Shown here: positions 9,801-20,198 of the stretch, piece after piece | How the letters are laid out: every line of letters starts with the position of its first letter | Numbering within the stretch: the first letter of the stretch is position 1 | DNA from: Marasmius tenuissimus | Taxonomy: Eukaryota; Basidiomycota; Agaricomycetes; Agaricales; Marasmiaceae | Length of the DNA: 64,000 bases | Assembly: GCA_029532415.1 (NCBI GenBank) | Contig: JAQOTA010000050.1 | Location: forward strand, 3,658,001-3,722,000 | Direction of reading: 5' to 3' | Program-made: the position numbers and the translations under genes | Notes under the pieces: model-generated | Databases searched by the model: none | What the model was told of the DNA's origin: nothing | The model's input: the letters and a program-made list of their open reading frames with translations, nothing else

Positions 9801-12800
9801 CCGGCGATGGAGCATGTGAACTTCCTTCAGATAGACGGAATCACGACCGATGTAATCCCAGACAACATCGCATCCGACATCAGCCTGAAAGTCTCGTCTG
9901 TTCGGATGAAATTCAAATTAGCACACATCTATAGCGTCTTGCTCGCCTCACAGCTCTTGAAGCACTTGGATGGAGCTCGTCCCAAACGCGATAAGCTTGA
10001 CCAGTCACCCTCGCCGCGCTCGTTCATAGTCAATGTTTCTGTCAATACAGCGCAGTGCCATTTCCTCCTGCGGCATGAACAAGCTGTTTGCAGGTTTGAC
10101 TCGTTACAGATCAGTTCCGGATCGCAGGAGTCGCTTAGCGCCGAGTGGGAGAAGTGCATTGCCTGGGTTCGAGTCACTGGCACAGTCAATCGATGGGAAG
10201 AGGCTCAAGGTCACCGATGGGAACAATTCATAGCCATGCACAAGTGGCATATACAAGTCCCGCTCGGACAAGAACAACCTTCGGTTGCGGTGGTAGGGGA
10301 GAGTGCGCGAGTCTGCATTCCCCATGGGTTCGTTTTGGCCGATCTCGTGCTCGATGCCAGCGTTGCTGTCAAAGCCTGCAAACATCTACGACACATCACC
10401 ACACTTGGAACATACACATCTTTTCCAGCACCAGAGGCGGAAGGGCCGAAGTCCATACCCAAGATTTCGCTCCGGATCGGATTTCTATGTGCAGAAGCAG
10501 CAGACGATCCGCTCGAAAGCAAACTATCTCTCATCTTCCGCGCCGGTCCCAATGCTGCTCGGAACCGCGCAGATCGAGAACGAGCTTTCATGGTGAAAGT
10601 TGAAAGCGTCCTAGGTACTGGGTTCGCCTCAGGTGACCATGATGCCCCTTGGCAATTTTCGTCGAAGCATTCCGTCTCGATTCAAGAGGCCCGATCCCGG
10701 CTCGACAGGGTACACGTCCTCGATTGGAATATGAGACTGGACCAGGTTAGAGGGGAGCAGGTTGAGGCCGAAGAGGAAGCGCGTCAGCGGTTTAGAATCC
10801 TGTCTGACTCTCAGGCCATCGACAACATACCCAATCTGGTCGAAGCCCTGCCCCTTAGCGATGCACCTCCCCTCTTTCGCGTCTCCATTTCCGACCTCAT
10901 CCTTGCTTTGGACAAGCCTTCCTTCCCCTTGGCGCGCCTTCCAGACTTCCTCCTCAGCCAAGGCCAACTTCCCCTGGAAACAGAGTATTCGTTATTGGTC
11001 CCTCTTCATATCTCTCTCTCTGTCTCCTCCTTGAAGGTGACCCTTCGCGACTATCCGTTAGCACTCGCACATGTGTCCTCGCCTTCCGAGTCTGGTACGG
11101 ACCCCGCACTGCTGTTTGACACCGACCTGGTGATAGGAGAGGAGATGGGCCCGCCTTCCTCCGTGGATTGGGTTGACTGTCCCATCGTTTACGGAGAGAG
11201 TGCTTCGAGCGAAAGTGTCATGACAGTCGCAGTTCCAAAAACCATCATGCCTGTCAAGACCTACGCGAACGCCGAAGTCAGGATCGTCACCCCGAAAATC
11301 TCGAGCTTTTCTTGGGGCGTGAGCTACGCTCCCGCTACACACGACTTGATGAGAGTGATCGAAACACTCACCAGTGCACCGAAGGACCCTTCTCAACCGG
11401 TTGGATTTTGGGATAAGGTAAACATCCTCTACTTGATCAGCAGGCCTTTCGAGCTAAATCCACACGCAGATGAGACTTGTCTTTCACTGGAGCCTTCGGG
11501 CTTCCTTCAAAGGTGAAGTTCGCTATCATATGAAAGGTATGCTGTTCTTGTCAAACTGCCGAACCATGGAGTGCTGACGAGACAGCAGGTCTACGTGATC
11601 CCTACGAAATTACCGACAAAGGCGCTGGATTCGTTCTTTCCTGGAGAGGGAACACGAAACTATTAGTCGGACGCGACAACGAATCAAAAGAACTAATACA
11701 AGTTATCAGTGATTCATTGCATATTGGCATTCCCGAGTTTGTGAAGTTTTTCTCGATATGAACTTAGTATGCTGACCGGTTCCTAGGCTCAGACGTTTCC
11801 CATCGCAACAGTCAGCACCTTTCAAGAAAACCTGTGCGAAAATTCTCTCTGGTGTCCGCTTTGGATTTGGCTTTGTATTCGAACGGGCGTGCGGGCCAAG
11901 CTGTACCAGTTGCAAAGGAGCACCTTTCTATCGAAAGTGCCGTTACTTCCAGTTCAAACCACACCATCTGGTGAAACTTGAGACGAAGGACTTCATACCC
12001 ATGAGAAACGTTAGTTGGTCCTGTATTCCCAGATGTCCATTATTGACTTTCCCTCTTTTACCCAGGGGTCGTCTGATTCTTTCACGGATTTTCGTTCTGA
12101 TTTCATCCACCTCTCCATCTCTCTGACGTCTTCTATCCGTACCCTCAAGAACGAACCCCCGCTCGCGAGTAGTCTGCACCTTACGCCTCAAGTCTTCTCC
12201 CATTTTTACTCCTGGTGGGGACTATTCGATAGTGTGCTCTCACTTCCTATCCGTTTTGGCTCTTATTTTTCTTCGCGCGCGGTATCGCCGAAGTTTGGGC
12301 GGCACTTGGCTACCTTGAAGTATCGCATCTCCGTTCCCAAGTTGCATGTTATGCACGGCTACATCGATGATTCAAAAGAAAGTGGGTCATAAGAGTCTCT
12401 CCTGTTTGATTGTAGCTGACCGAGTGTTGTAACAGCTTGGGCCGATGGTGTAACACCCTGGCTCGGAGTGAAGGCAATGGTTGATGAACTTCAGGTTGAC
12501 ATGCACCAACGAGACCAAGAAACCGTTGTAATCGACGCTGAGGCCACGTCCACGAAAGCTACTCGCCGGAAACCCTTTTACGCCGCGGAATTGATCATGA
12601 AGGGACTGGACCTCCGTGCTATCCTGACAACCTTCTCGGAGCCCATGAAATCAGAAATCGATATTACTATCCCCGCCCATAAGAGTAACTATCGTACTCG
12701 GGCTGATCTGCCGACGGCGGATCATTCGTCTCCGTGGCACGACTCTGACGATTTCGTCGAGATTGATTGGTGCCCGCCTGCGAATTCCGAACCTCCTTCC

Positions 12801-15800
12801 TTTCATATTCTGCCAGTGGCTTCCTGCCCTCGATTCACCTACTTCAAGAGGAATTCCGCAATATCTGGCGACCCAAACCAAAGGAGCAAGTTCGGAGACG
12901 AAGATACCCATCGATGCCTACTAGGAAAGGAACCATGTGCGTCTTTCCATCTGCTGCATGGCCTTTGATCACCAACAGTTCTCCAGCGGTTCCTCAGGTT
13001 CAGTCAAAACTGGCGGCGGAACGCGTAGAAGAACTACGAGCGACTCTTGACCAAGCTGACACTGAGGAGAAACGTGTACGTTCTGCTCCTCCCTTCTGTC
13101 AACAATCGGAGACTGACTTTCCAACCAGCGGCCACAGAAGAGGAAGATTAGCTTGCTAGAACATTACATCGAGGCTCTTAAGAATTTGGATCAAGACTCC
13201 CCATCGGATCCTTCGCCCGACTATCAGATGCCTGCAGACTCTGTCTCAGCCGACGAATGGGCTGAATTTGATAACGTCTACCAGATACATGGCCCGAAGT
13301 TGTTTCTCGATAGCGCCGTCCGTGACGTGAGTGATCGCTCCCTGCACCGTGTTTGATTGGCTGACTCGCTGGGTTTTCAGATCATGATGCAGTACTACTA
13401 CTGCTCTCGCGCACGGAGAGGCTTTGAGTATCATATGGCCACCCGGTAGGCCCTTTGTAGTTGTGATCTTCCAGTTTTGAACTGAATTCTCTGTAGCGCG
13501 GTCAAGTTCATCAGAGATCAGGCGAAAGCTGTATCAGTCCAGCCTGAAGGTGACCACAAGGGTCACCACACCGCACAAACAGCCGCGTCGGCTCTCCGGA
13601 AGATTTTCTCTGGTGATGGAGTCAAATCCCAGGACAAGCCCAATATCCAAGTCATTCGGTCGTCTCAGTCGTCCCGGTTAGATCCTATGGGTGGTTGGTC
13701 CGACGGAGTGTCCCTTCGCAAAAGCCACTGCTGTCTTCTGCTAAAACCCCAGATCGTGCTCAGGAATCGAGAATACGAAAAGGACGTGTGCGTTGTGACG
13801 GCAGTCCAGGCAAAGTTGCAGTCATATGCAATCATGGACGACTCTAACATGGACGATCCTATCAGCGGCAAAGTCATGTCACGGTGAGATTTAGTGCTGT
13901 CGTTCCTGACCGTCAATACTGATGACCCCTCCGAACTAGGACGTATGCCGTAATTTCTGGGATGCAGACTTTCGCACCAGCCATTTCCACCCCGCTTGAA
14001 ACCCATTACGTCCCGCTCGAGGTTCTGATCGATCTACGCTGCGAGAGTGAAGAATTCGAACGTCTAGTGCCACAAACGGACGCCTCTTTCCAATATGACA
14101 AATTCAACAGACTTCGACTAAGGAACAATGTGACGTCTGTCGCAAGGCGGTCAACCGAGTCCACGGATGCAGCTGCAAATCATCTTCAAGATCAAACGGT
14201 GGGCCTCTCTTGCAAGTCAAGATCTGTATCAAACTAATTGCCTTTCCATTTTCAGGATCTTATACGAGTCCACATACCGAATTTCACGGTCTCTGCGAAC
14301 GACCAACATTTCCAGTCTATCTCCAACATCATCACACGATTACTTCTGTTTTCCGACGCCGCCCACAAGACTCAGATGGACAAATTGAACACCATGATGT
14401 TCACCTATGACTTCGACGACCTTCCCTCCTCAGCTGATGTCATCACCGACTTGCAGCAACGAATAAGGATTGCTCTGGACATTGAACATAACGCTAGGAA
14501 TAGCTCCCGAAACACAGAAGATGAAGTGACGTTAGAGCTAATGAAATTGCGAGCGCACCTTGTTTCGCTCACGGAGGAGCTCAATCTCATCTTTGAAGCG
14601 ATCAAGTACGCTCAAGACCGCTCTGATGAACATACTGATCGGAAATCCGCCCTGCTTCTGAACGCGACCTCTTCCGAGATTTCATGGAGGATGCTCGACG
14701 AGCAGAGAGAGCTACTAGCCAAGTTGGTGATTCAGAATATCGACTACTGCTGGCTCAGCAAACAGGACAGTTCTACTGTCAACAACCTTCTCGTCGGAAA
14801 CCTGCAGGCATTCGATGGATCCAGGGACGCATTGTGGGCGGAAATCGTTTCGAAGTATGATGAACCGCATAACCATCCCCTACTGAAGGTGAGCCGAGAC
14901 CACTCTATTGGACATCAATCTCATACTTTGTTAGCGAGGGCTCTTTATGACGGCATCGTGGATTGTGCTCCCCCCAGTTGGGGGGATCTCGATTTACGAG
15001 ACTTTCGAGCTCAATTTCCACCCACTGCGACTACAGGTAGACGCTCGAGTCGGGAGCCGGATCATGGAATACCTCTGGCCTGCAAGGAAGGAACGACATC
15101 GTGCTATTGAGAACGATGATGATCTCGAGAGCGACAAACCGGAACGGGATCACACTGTTTTCCCAGCCCGAGCTTCATTAGACTCCCCTAGGCCATATAG
15201 TATGAGCAGGCAAAATTCTGAAGCCGTAACCTCTGGCGATCAGACATTGGCACCTCCTCTCCGGCGGCTAGGTGCCTCGCGATCGTTTACTGATCTGCGT
15301 TCTGCAGCCGCAGATAATGCACGTTCCTTATCTCCAACCCTTCAGTCGGCCGCCTTGCCCAAAACGAGGTCGTCTGAGAATCTACGTGAACGTGCGAACG
15401 GAAGGAATCCCGATCTGCTGGAGGCTGGTCGGTCGAAATCTCGTGCAGGCTCTTTGCATGAGGAGTCCGCGAAGTCTGGCGATGCGGCGGAGATGAGGAC
15501 AAGATCGTCCCAAAAGACATTCATACTCGTGCGGATATCAAGGTATGTCTCAGTCGCGTTTCTTCCCTCGAGAGTTATTTCTTATCCCGTCAAATTTTGA
15601 AGCTTGCATCTAGTGCTGAACATAATGAAAGAGGATTCCTTCGTATGCCAAGACGCCCGTATCAGAACCCGAGATCTCGAGTTTAGGAATCAAACCTGGA
15701 GCGTGAGTTGTTTTTTCATGTCGCCGCTAAGTTGCCGTGGCTCAGCCCGACTTCTCCTCAGTTCGAGGAATTTGTGAACCAGTTCATTCCTTCCGACATG

Positions 15801-16362
15801 GGCTGGAAGAGTTGGGTCAAGATGGCATTCCATCAACCACTCGTGCCAGTCCTCCCTGTTGCTCGAGAACTCATATCGAAGACCAAGTGGATTGCTTCCA
15901 AGAGCGGACCAACGCTGCCTGGGCCTGAACCTCCCGCGAAAACAACCAAGCTCCTCAAGGCACCGCAGAGAATATCCCACGAAAGCGACGGGGAAGATAC
16001 CCCGAGAGCGAGCCAATCGTCTCAGACGGCCTTTCAAAATACACATTGGAAGAAGGCTTCCCGACGGACTCGCGAGCCTGCGCCTATCATGGATGCTATG
16101 TTTACTACGGAACCGGGAACGTTTTCCGGAGCTGACGATGACGATGACTCAGATCATGACGCAGCTGTCCGTCCTCAGAATAGGAAACGAATGCTTAGCC
16201 TTTTTGGACGCAGGACTACTTCCTCTCGGTCTGGCAACTCGAGAAAAGATCGGTCGGCATCCGTAAGTTTCCAAACGTTTTGCATTGATCCTGTCGATCT
16301 TGAGTCTCATACATCTACAGCGACCCGCACATCGCCGCTCAGTTGACACTAACTCCCGGTGA
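6890..16362 (+). CDS. FMP27: Bridge-like lipid transfer protein, Fmp27/BLTP2 (Hobbit) family
   Basis: Giant repeating-beta-groove protein expected to carry bulk lipid at ER-plasma membrane contacts. Nineteen exons: 6890-7823, 7870-8210, 8262-8327, 8409-11417, 11470-11536, 11589-11745, 11787-12009, 12066-12381, 12436-12936, 12987-13075, 13129-13326, 13381-13445, 13497-13883, 13940-14198, 14256-14888, 14935-15542, 15603-15702, 15762-16262, 16321-16362; about 2831 aa. The N-terminus has hydrophobic ER-anchor segments (SWLLLMVFLVFILRAIFFII). The GFWDK domain is visible at 11400-11740 (QPVGFWDKMRLVFHW, GAGFVLSWRGNTKLL). A Cys-rich CGPSCTSCKG segment follows, then CLLGKEPSVPQVQ, DLIRVHIPNF, and the C-terminal ISIYETFELNFHPLRLQVDA with MEYLWPAR and MAFHQPLVPVLPVARELISK. 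The tail is basic and Ser-rich. The exon 3/4 intron (81 nt) and the exon 6/7 join (41 nt) are the weakest junctions. Confidence 0.92.
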
Positions 16363-16515
16363 ACACGGTTAATACGAGACACGGATAGTAGATTGGAAGT
16401 CCTTGCAATGGCCGCGGATGGAGCGGATGGACGGATGGAAAGTGGAGGGTAATTTATTGTCGTATATATATTGGACAATGGATCGATATACACTCTTTTT
16501 TTCAAGTTGGTGCCA

Positions 16516-16566
16516 AGTTCGTTTGCCAGTTCGTGAACGCACCGTCTAGTTCGTCGCCCAGTTCAG
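16516..16566. repeat. Cluster of AGTTCGT motifs
   Basis: Three exact AGTTCGT copies start at 16516, 16528 and 16548, followed by AGTTCAG at 16560. The same heptamer is the repeated core of the palindromic element at 17098-17225, so this may be a decayed relative. Short motif, so chance cannot be excluded. Confidence 0.35.
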
Positions 16567-17097
16567 TTAGTCAACGAGGAGATTTCTTTATCAAAGCCAA
16601 TCCAAAAACTCTAATAACCCCTCTCGGATCTGTCGCCGTCGGGCGGGGTGATGACGCAAACAGCGCGAGTCAACATGTAGCGACTACTTAACTACTTATT
16701 CGAACTCACGGACAATTCAAAAAGCTCCCCTCGGACCTCCTGGGCAAGGCGCTCTATTCATTCCATGGTGTGGGGGTCGGAAAGTTTGAGTCAACCTCAG
16801 GAGTCAACGTGTAGTTGAACCAGCTTGGGCCGCGAGTGGTTTCGCTGGTCACTTCGGATTACAGGCTCTATCTCACGAGTGCCAGAAGTCGACCAACCAG
16901 AACTTCCCAGAATAGCTTTGCGGCTCGCTGTTTACAGGTACCAACTTATACTAGTACTAGTCCGTACTGCTGGGAAGTCAAGATTATCCGATTGGGCCCC
17001 ATCAGCATGCTGCCTCACTGGTCTTCAAGCCCTCTTTGCAGCGATAACCACTTCACTAAAGGTGTACATGCATGTTCGAATTGGGTTCTGACTAGGG

Positions 17098-17225
17098 CTG
17101 CTCAATTCTCAGTTCGTCCCCAGTTCGTCAGCTTATTTCGCGGGAATTTTTTGCGAATTTCGCCCGGGACGAGCTGACGAACTGGGACGAGCTGACGAGC
17201 GGCCGACGAACTGAGAATTGAGCAG
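17098..17225. mobile_element. 128-bp nested-palindrome element (MITE-like)
   Basis: A perfect 21-bp inverted repeat forms the ends (CTGCTCAATTCTC... at 17098-17118 against 17205-17225). Directly inside the left end, a second perfect 15-bp inverted repeat (17119-17133 against 17172-17186, CCCAGTTCGTCAGCT) nests within it. The centre is also partly self-complementary and AT/CG-alternating. Size, lack of coding capacity and terminal repeats fit a miniature inverted-repeat element. I see no clear target-site duplication in the flanks, so an old insertion or a non-transposon hairpin remains possible. Confidence 0.6.
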
Positions 17226-17563
17226 TTGTGGGTGCTTCTTTGAGAAAACTTCTGGGCCCACGGCCCGAACAACAAGCGCTACATCTTGTCCTTGGACTTC
17301 CACGACTGATCTCTTCCTTTAACTTTTGAAGCCGTTCGCGTCACTCTCCTATCGCATCTTCTTTACATAGGTTGACAGCGGAATCATATTCGATATTCAA
17401 CGTGCCACCTTGATCAAGTTTTGGCTTTCGCCTGTTGTATTTTCCAACAGCAGCACTTCTCACCGCACTCTCCATTCTTTGCGAGCGACAGTTCGTCCAG
17501 TCTTCGAAACCTGAAGTATAATACGGACTACGACCGGATTACAACGATCTACTAGTGGAGTCA

Positions 17564-17833
17564 ATGATAAAGAGTGTTGACCAGGAAAGCCGGATCATCA
17601 TCGGAAGTGTTGGAAGCTCAGAGGTGACGAAGCAGAAGAGTAGGGAGGACGAGACGAACACACATACGAGCCAGAATGAAAACGAAGAGGACGAGGACGA
17701 AGGCTGAGGCTGCAAATTCAACCTAGATCCTCTCTCACCACCCCTTACCGGCGCCCAGAATCGTCAGGAACGTAACGGCCTCTTTCCAAGATTCTCGAGT
17801 TTCTTTGTATGAAAACCAAATCTTGCCGTGGTG
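17564..17833 (+). other. Degenerate acidic reading frame, possible gene remnant
   Basis: An ATG at 17564 opens a 47-codon frame ending in a Glu/Asp-rich run (NENEEDEDEG) and a TGA at 17705. The same frame then continues open through a proline-containing stretch (FNLDPLSPPLTGAQNRQERN) to a second TGA near 17831. This could be a small unspliced gene, a pseudogene interrupted by one stop, or chance. No family is recognised. Confidence 0.2.
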
Positions 17834-19022
17834 AACCCGACTCCAACTCATTGCTTGGGCGAGCAAAGATTATGAAGGACAATGTTGCACGGGATTGGGA
17901 AGCCTCGGATGTCAATGTCATTGAGCATATTCGAGCGAGGAAGGGAGGGTCGGAACTGAACAGATTCTTTTAGGTTTCGTCCAGTGTTGAAGCCGCAGAC
18001 GATTCCTTAGAGGATCATGTACTAGTTTGTGAAAAAGGCTCTGGTTATCGCCACTCTCGCTGTAGATTCCTAGCCGGCCAGGCAGGAGGAACGACTATGA
18101 CCCCAAGTCCGAGTCAATGGGTCATACGTGGTTCGCACCTCGCTGGTCAGATTCCCGATGGCCCAAAGCTCGCCATATGGACGTCTACTTCACGAGACTA
18201 AGAGACCGAGAGACCTGTTGTCGTCGAATGGTTATATGCTGGCGGATGGTATAGGTATGTTGCCATTCTTGGGTTGATTCGTGCGTGTATTGACTCGAGC
18301 TCCGGGAGCGTCGATCGACCTCACGGAGTGACAATTCGACGTCTGTCAGGCCAGAGCCAGGCACTCCACCGGAAAGGTAAAAGGGAAGCGGGTGCTGAAT
18401 ACATCCAAGGGTGAGTCTGTACATCAGTCGGCTTCAAATTTCAGCGACTGATCCCGTAAACAGGACCTCGCGCGCTTGCAAGGACATCGACGTCTCTCTT
18501 CCTTCAATCCGTCGCCATTTGGAACCATATCTTCTTTGCCTCTCTCCTTTGGCCTATTTGCGGAGGTCTTGTGGTACACAAACGCCCTGCCTGCATACAT
18601 TTTTTATCAAGGCCTCGTACTATGGCGTTTCTGATTGCAGAAAACGAGTCCTCTCATGGTCAGACTCAGGCCATGCAATAGCTTTCCTGTTCGGAGGAGA
18701 ACGAGTCTTTTTCATCGAATCGCCTACCGTTCCAGCCGTTAAATAAATCGTACCAAGTATGCCAGATCTCATCGTTCGTTCCTATTCGCTAACACATAAG
18801 TAGACACATAGATGATAGCTGTCAGATGAAACGTAGGCCGATTTGGTATGGGTGTGGTCGTGTCGCGGCCACCATATGCCACTTGCATTGCAAGTTGCAT
18901 TCTTGCTACTACATACATCCCTGCTAGCTGGAAATGCCATTCAACTATTGATGGGTACTTCTCGCATCCGGAAAGCGACTCAAGGACAGGATTCACGAGG
19001 GGGGAGATCACGCTGAGTACCG

Positions 19023-19028
19023 TATAAA
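19023..19028 (+). promoter_or_regulatory. TATA box of hsbA
   Basis: TATAAA within CGTATAAATACTGG, 55 bp upstream of the hsbA start codon. A well-placed TATA box fits a strongly regulated secreted-protein gene. Confidence 0.5.
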
Positions 19029-19083
19029 TACTGGGCACGAAGACACGATTCCAGCAAACCCAGCATCCATTCGACCCTCCACA

Positions 19084-19822
19084 ATGCGACTCAACGTCTT
19101 CTTCGTCATTTTTTCTGCTGTCTCGGCTCTCACTCTCGCTACTCCATTCAAGCGCGATGTCGCTACTGTCGGGGCTGATATTGCTGCCATCAGCACTCAG
19201 TTCACCGGTCTGGACACCGCCATCAATAACTACCCCAACGTAGGAGGAACCCTCGAACAAGCCTGGGTGAGTTCTGTTGCATTGGCGGCGTTTGGCGTCT
19301 CTGACCTGATTCTAATTAGGCCATCCACACCGCAGCAGCCACCCTCGACGACTCTGTGAAGAAGGCCACTGCTGACACCCAGGCTACCGCTGTATTCAGC
19401 GAAGCCGATGGCCAAACCATCCTTGCATCCGTTCAGGCCATCAAGCCCACTATCCTCCACGCTCTCACGGGAATTGTGGACAAGAAGTCAGCTTTCAAAG
19501 GCAAGCTTGTCAAAGCGTACGTCTTCTTGTAATACATCCTCACGAATCTCTCTCTCTCCCACCCCGCAGCTCTCCCCATCGATGGTATCCCCGCTCTCCT
19601 TTTCCAGGACTTCAAGAACCTCAACGTCAGCACCCCCGCCTTATTCGACGCCCTTACTGCCAATTCTCATGTGAGTACACACCGTGGCTCTTCTATCATA
19701 TCGGGACCGTGCGACTTACAAATTTTCAGGTTGGCCTTGTCCCTCAATTGAATCAGGTCAAGAACGCCGTCGGGGAGCTTATCGTCACTGTTCTCGTCAA
19801 CCTCTTGAACTCGATTAGCTGA
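19084..19822 (+). CDS. hsbA: Hydrophobic surface-binding protein A (HsbA) family secreted protein
   Basis: Small secreted protein of the HsbA/galactomannoprotein family, whose Aspergillus member binds hydrophobic surfaces and recruits polyesterase. Exons 19084-19266, 19320-19516, 19570-19670, 19730-19822. A signal peptide (MRLNVFFVIFSAVSALTLA) is followed by KRDV, then helical repeats typical of the family (DIAAISTQFTGLDTAINNYP, ATLDDSVKKATADTQ, VQAIKPTILHALTGIVDKKS, FQDFKNLNVSTPALFDALTA). Exon 2 ends in a strong GTACGT donor and exon 3 follows a pyrimidine-rich GCAG acceptor, but the join is one nucleotide out of frame. The protein family demands reading LPIDGIPALLFQDFKNL in exon 3. Either a non-canonical splice, a sequencing error or a real frameshift must be assumed (see findings). 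Confidence 0.8.
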
Positions 19823-20198
19823 AAGACCAACGACCTCTGCGTACATATATGTAATCATCTTACGGGTTGTTACAATTTCGCACGGGGCTCGAGCTCTCAA
19901 ATTCAACTACATACTTGCGTTCCGTACGAACCCATCTATATCAGTACTGTACATCCTCTCCACTCTTCTGAATTGGGCTCCTGTTGTTGTAGCATGAATT
20001 TCGCTTGTCACGATCCATATCTCGGAAGGGAGGTGAGCGAGTGGTAGTTTAGGCGCAGTTCCGAGGCGGTTCACTGAGCACCGTACGAGTAAGCGGGGCC
20101 CGCTGAATTTCCCACGTTTTCCAAATTTGTTGGACTGAATATGGAGAAAGAGCCACTTACGCTCTCCCACATTCCTACCTTCTTCATGCCCTCACAAG
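19823..20198. other. Intergenic, hsbA 3' flank and DUF2985 promoter
   Basis: No coding sequence or repeat recognised in this 376-bp gap between two co-directional genes. Confidence 0.5.

Larger units (their letters stand above)
16363..19083. other. 2.7-kb gene-poor interval
   Basis: The longest stretch without a convincing gene. It contains the palindromic element at 17098-17225, a cluster of AGTTCGT motifs at 16516-16566, a degenerate acidic reading frame at 17564-17833 and the hsbA promoter at its right end. Open frames near 18411-18746 have no recognisable protein character and are not called. Confidence 0.55.

Noticed and set aside
10150..10180. B-box-like GGTTCGAGTC suggesting a tRNA
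   Set aside because: It lies in coding sequence and no A box or cloverleaf surrounds it; no tRNA gene was recognised anywhere in the window.
10145..10603. Plus-strand frames of 90-150 codons inside the giant gene
   Set aside because: They overlap the continuous 1003-codon exon of the Fmp27/BLTP2 gene in other frames and show no protein-like conservation.
18411..18746. 111-codon plus-strand frame in the gene-poor interval
   Set aside because: No signal peptide, domain or promoter context, and composition looks random.
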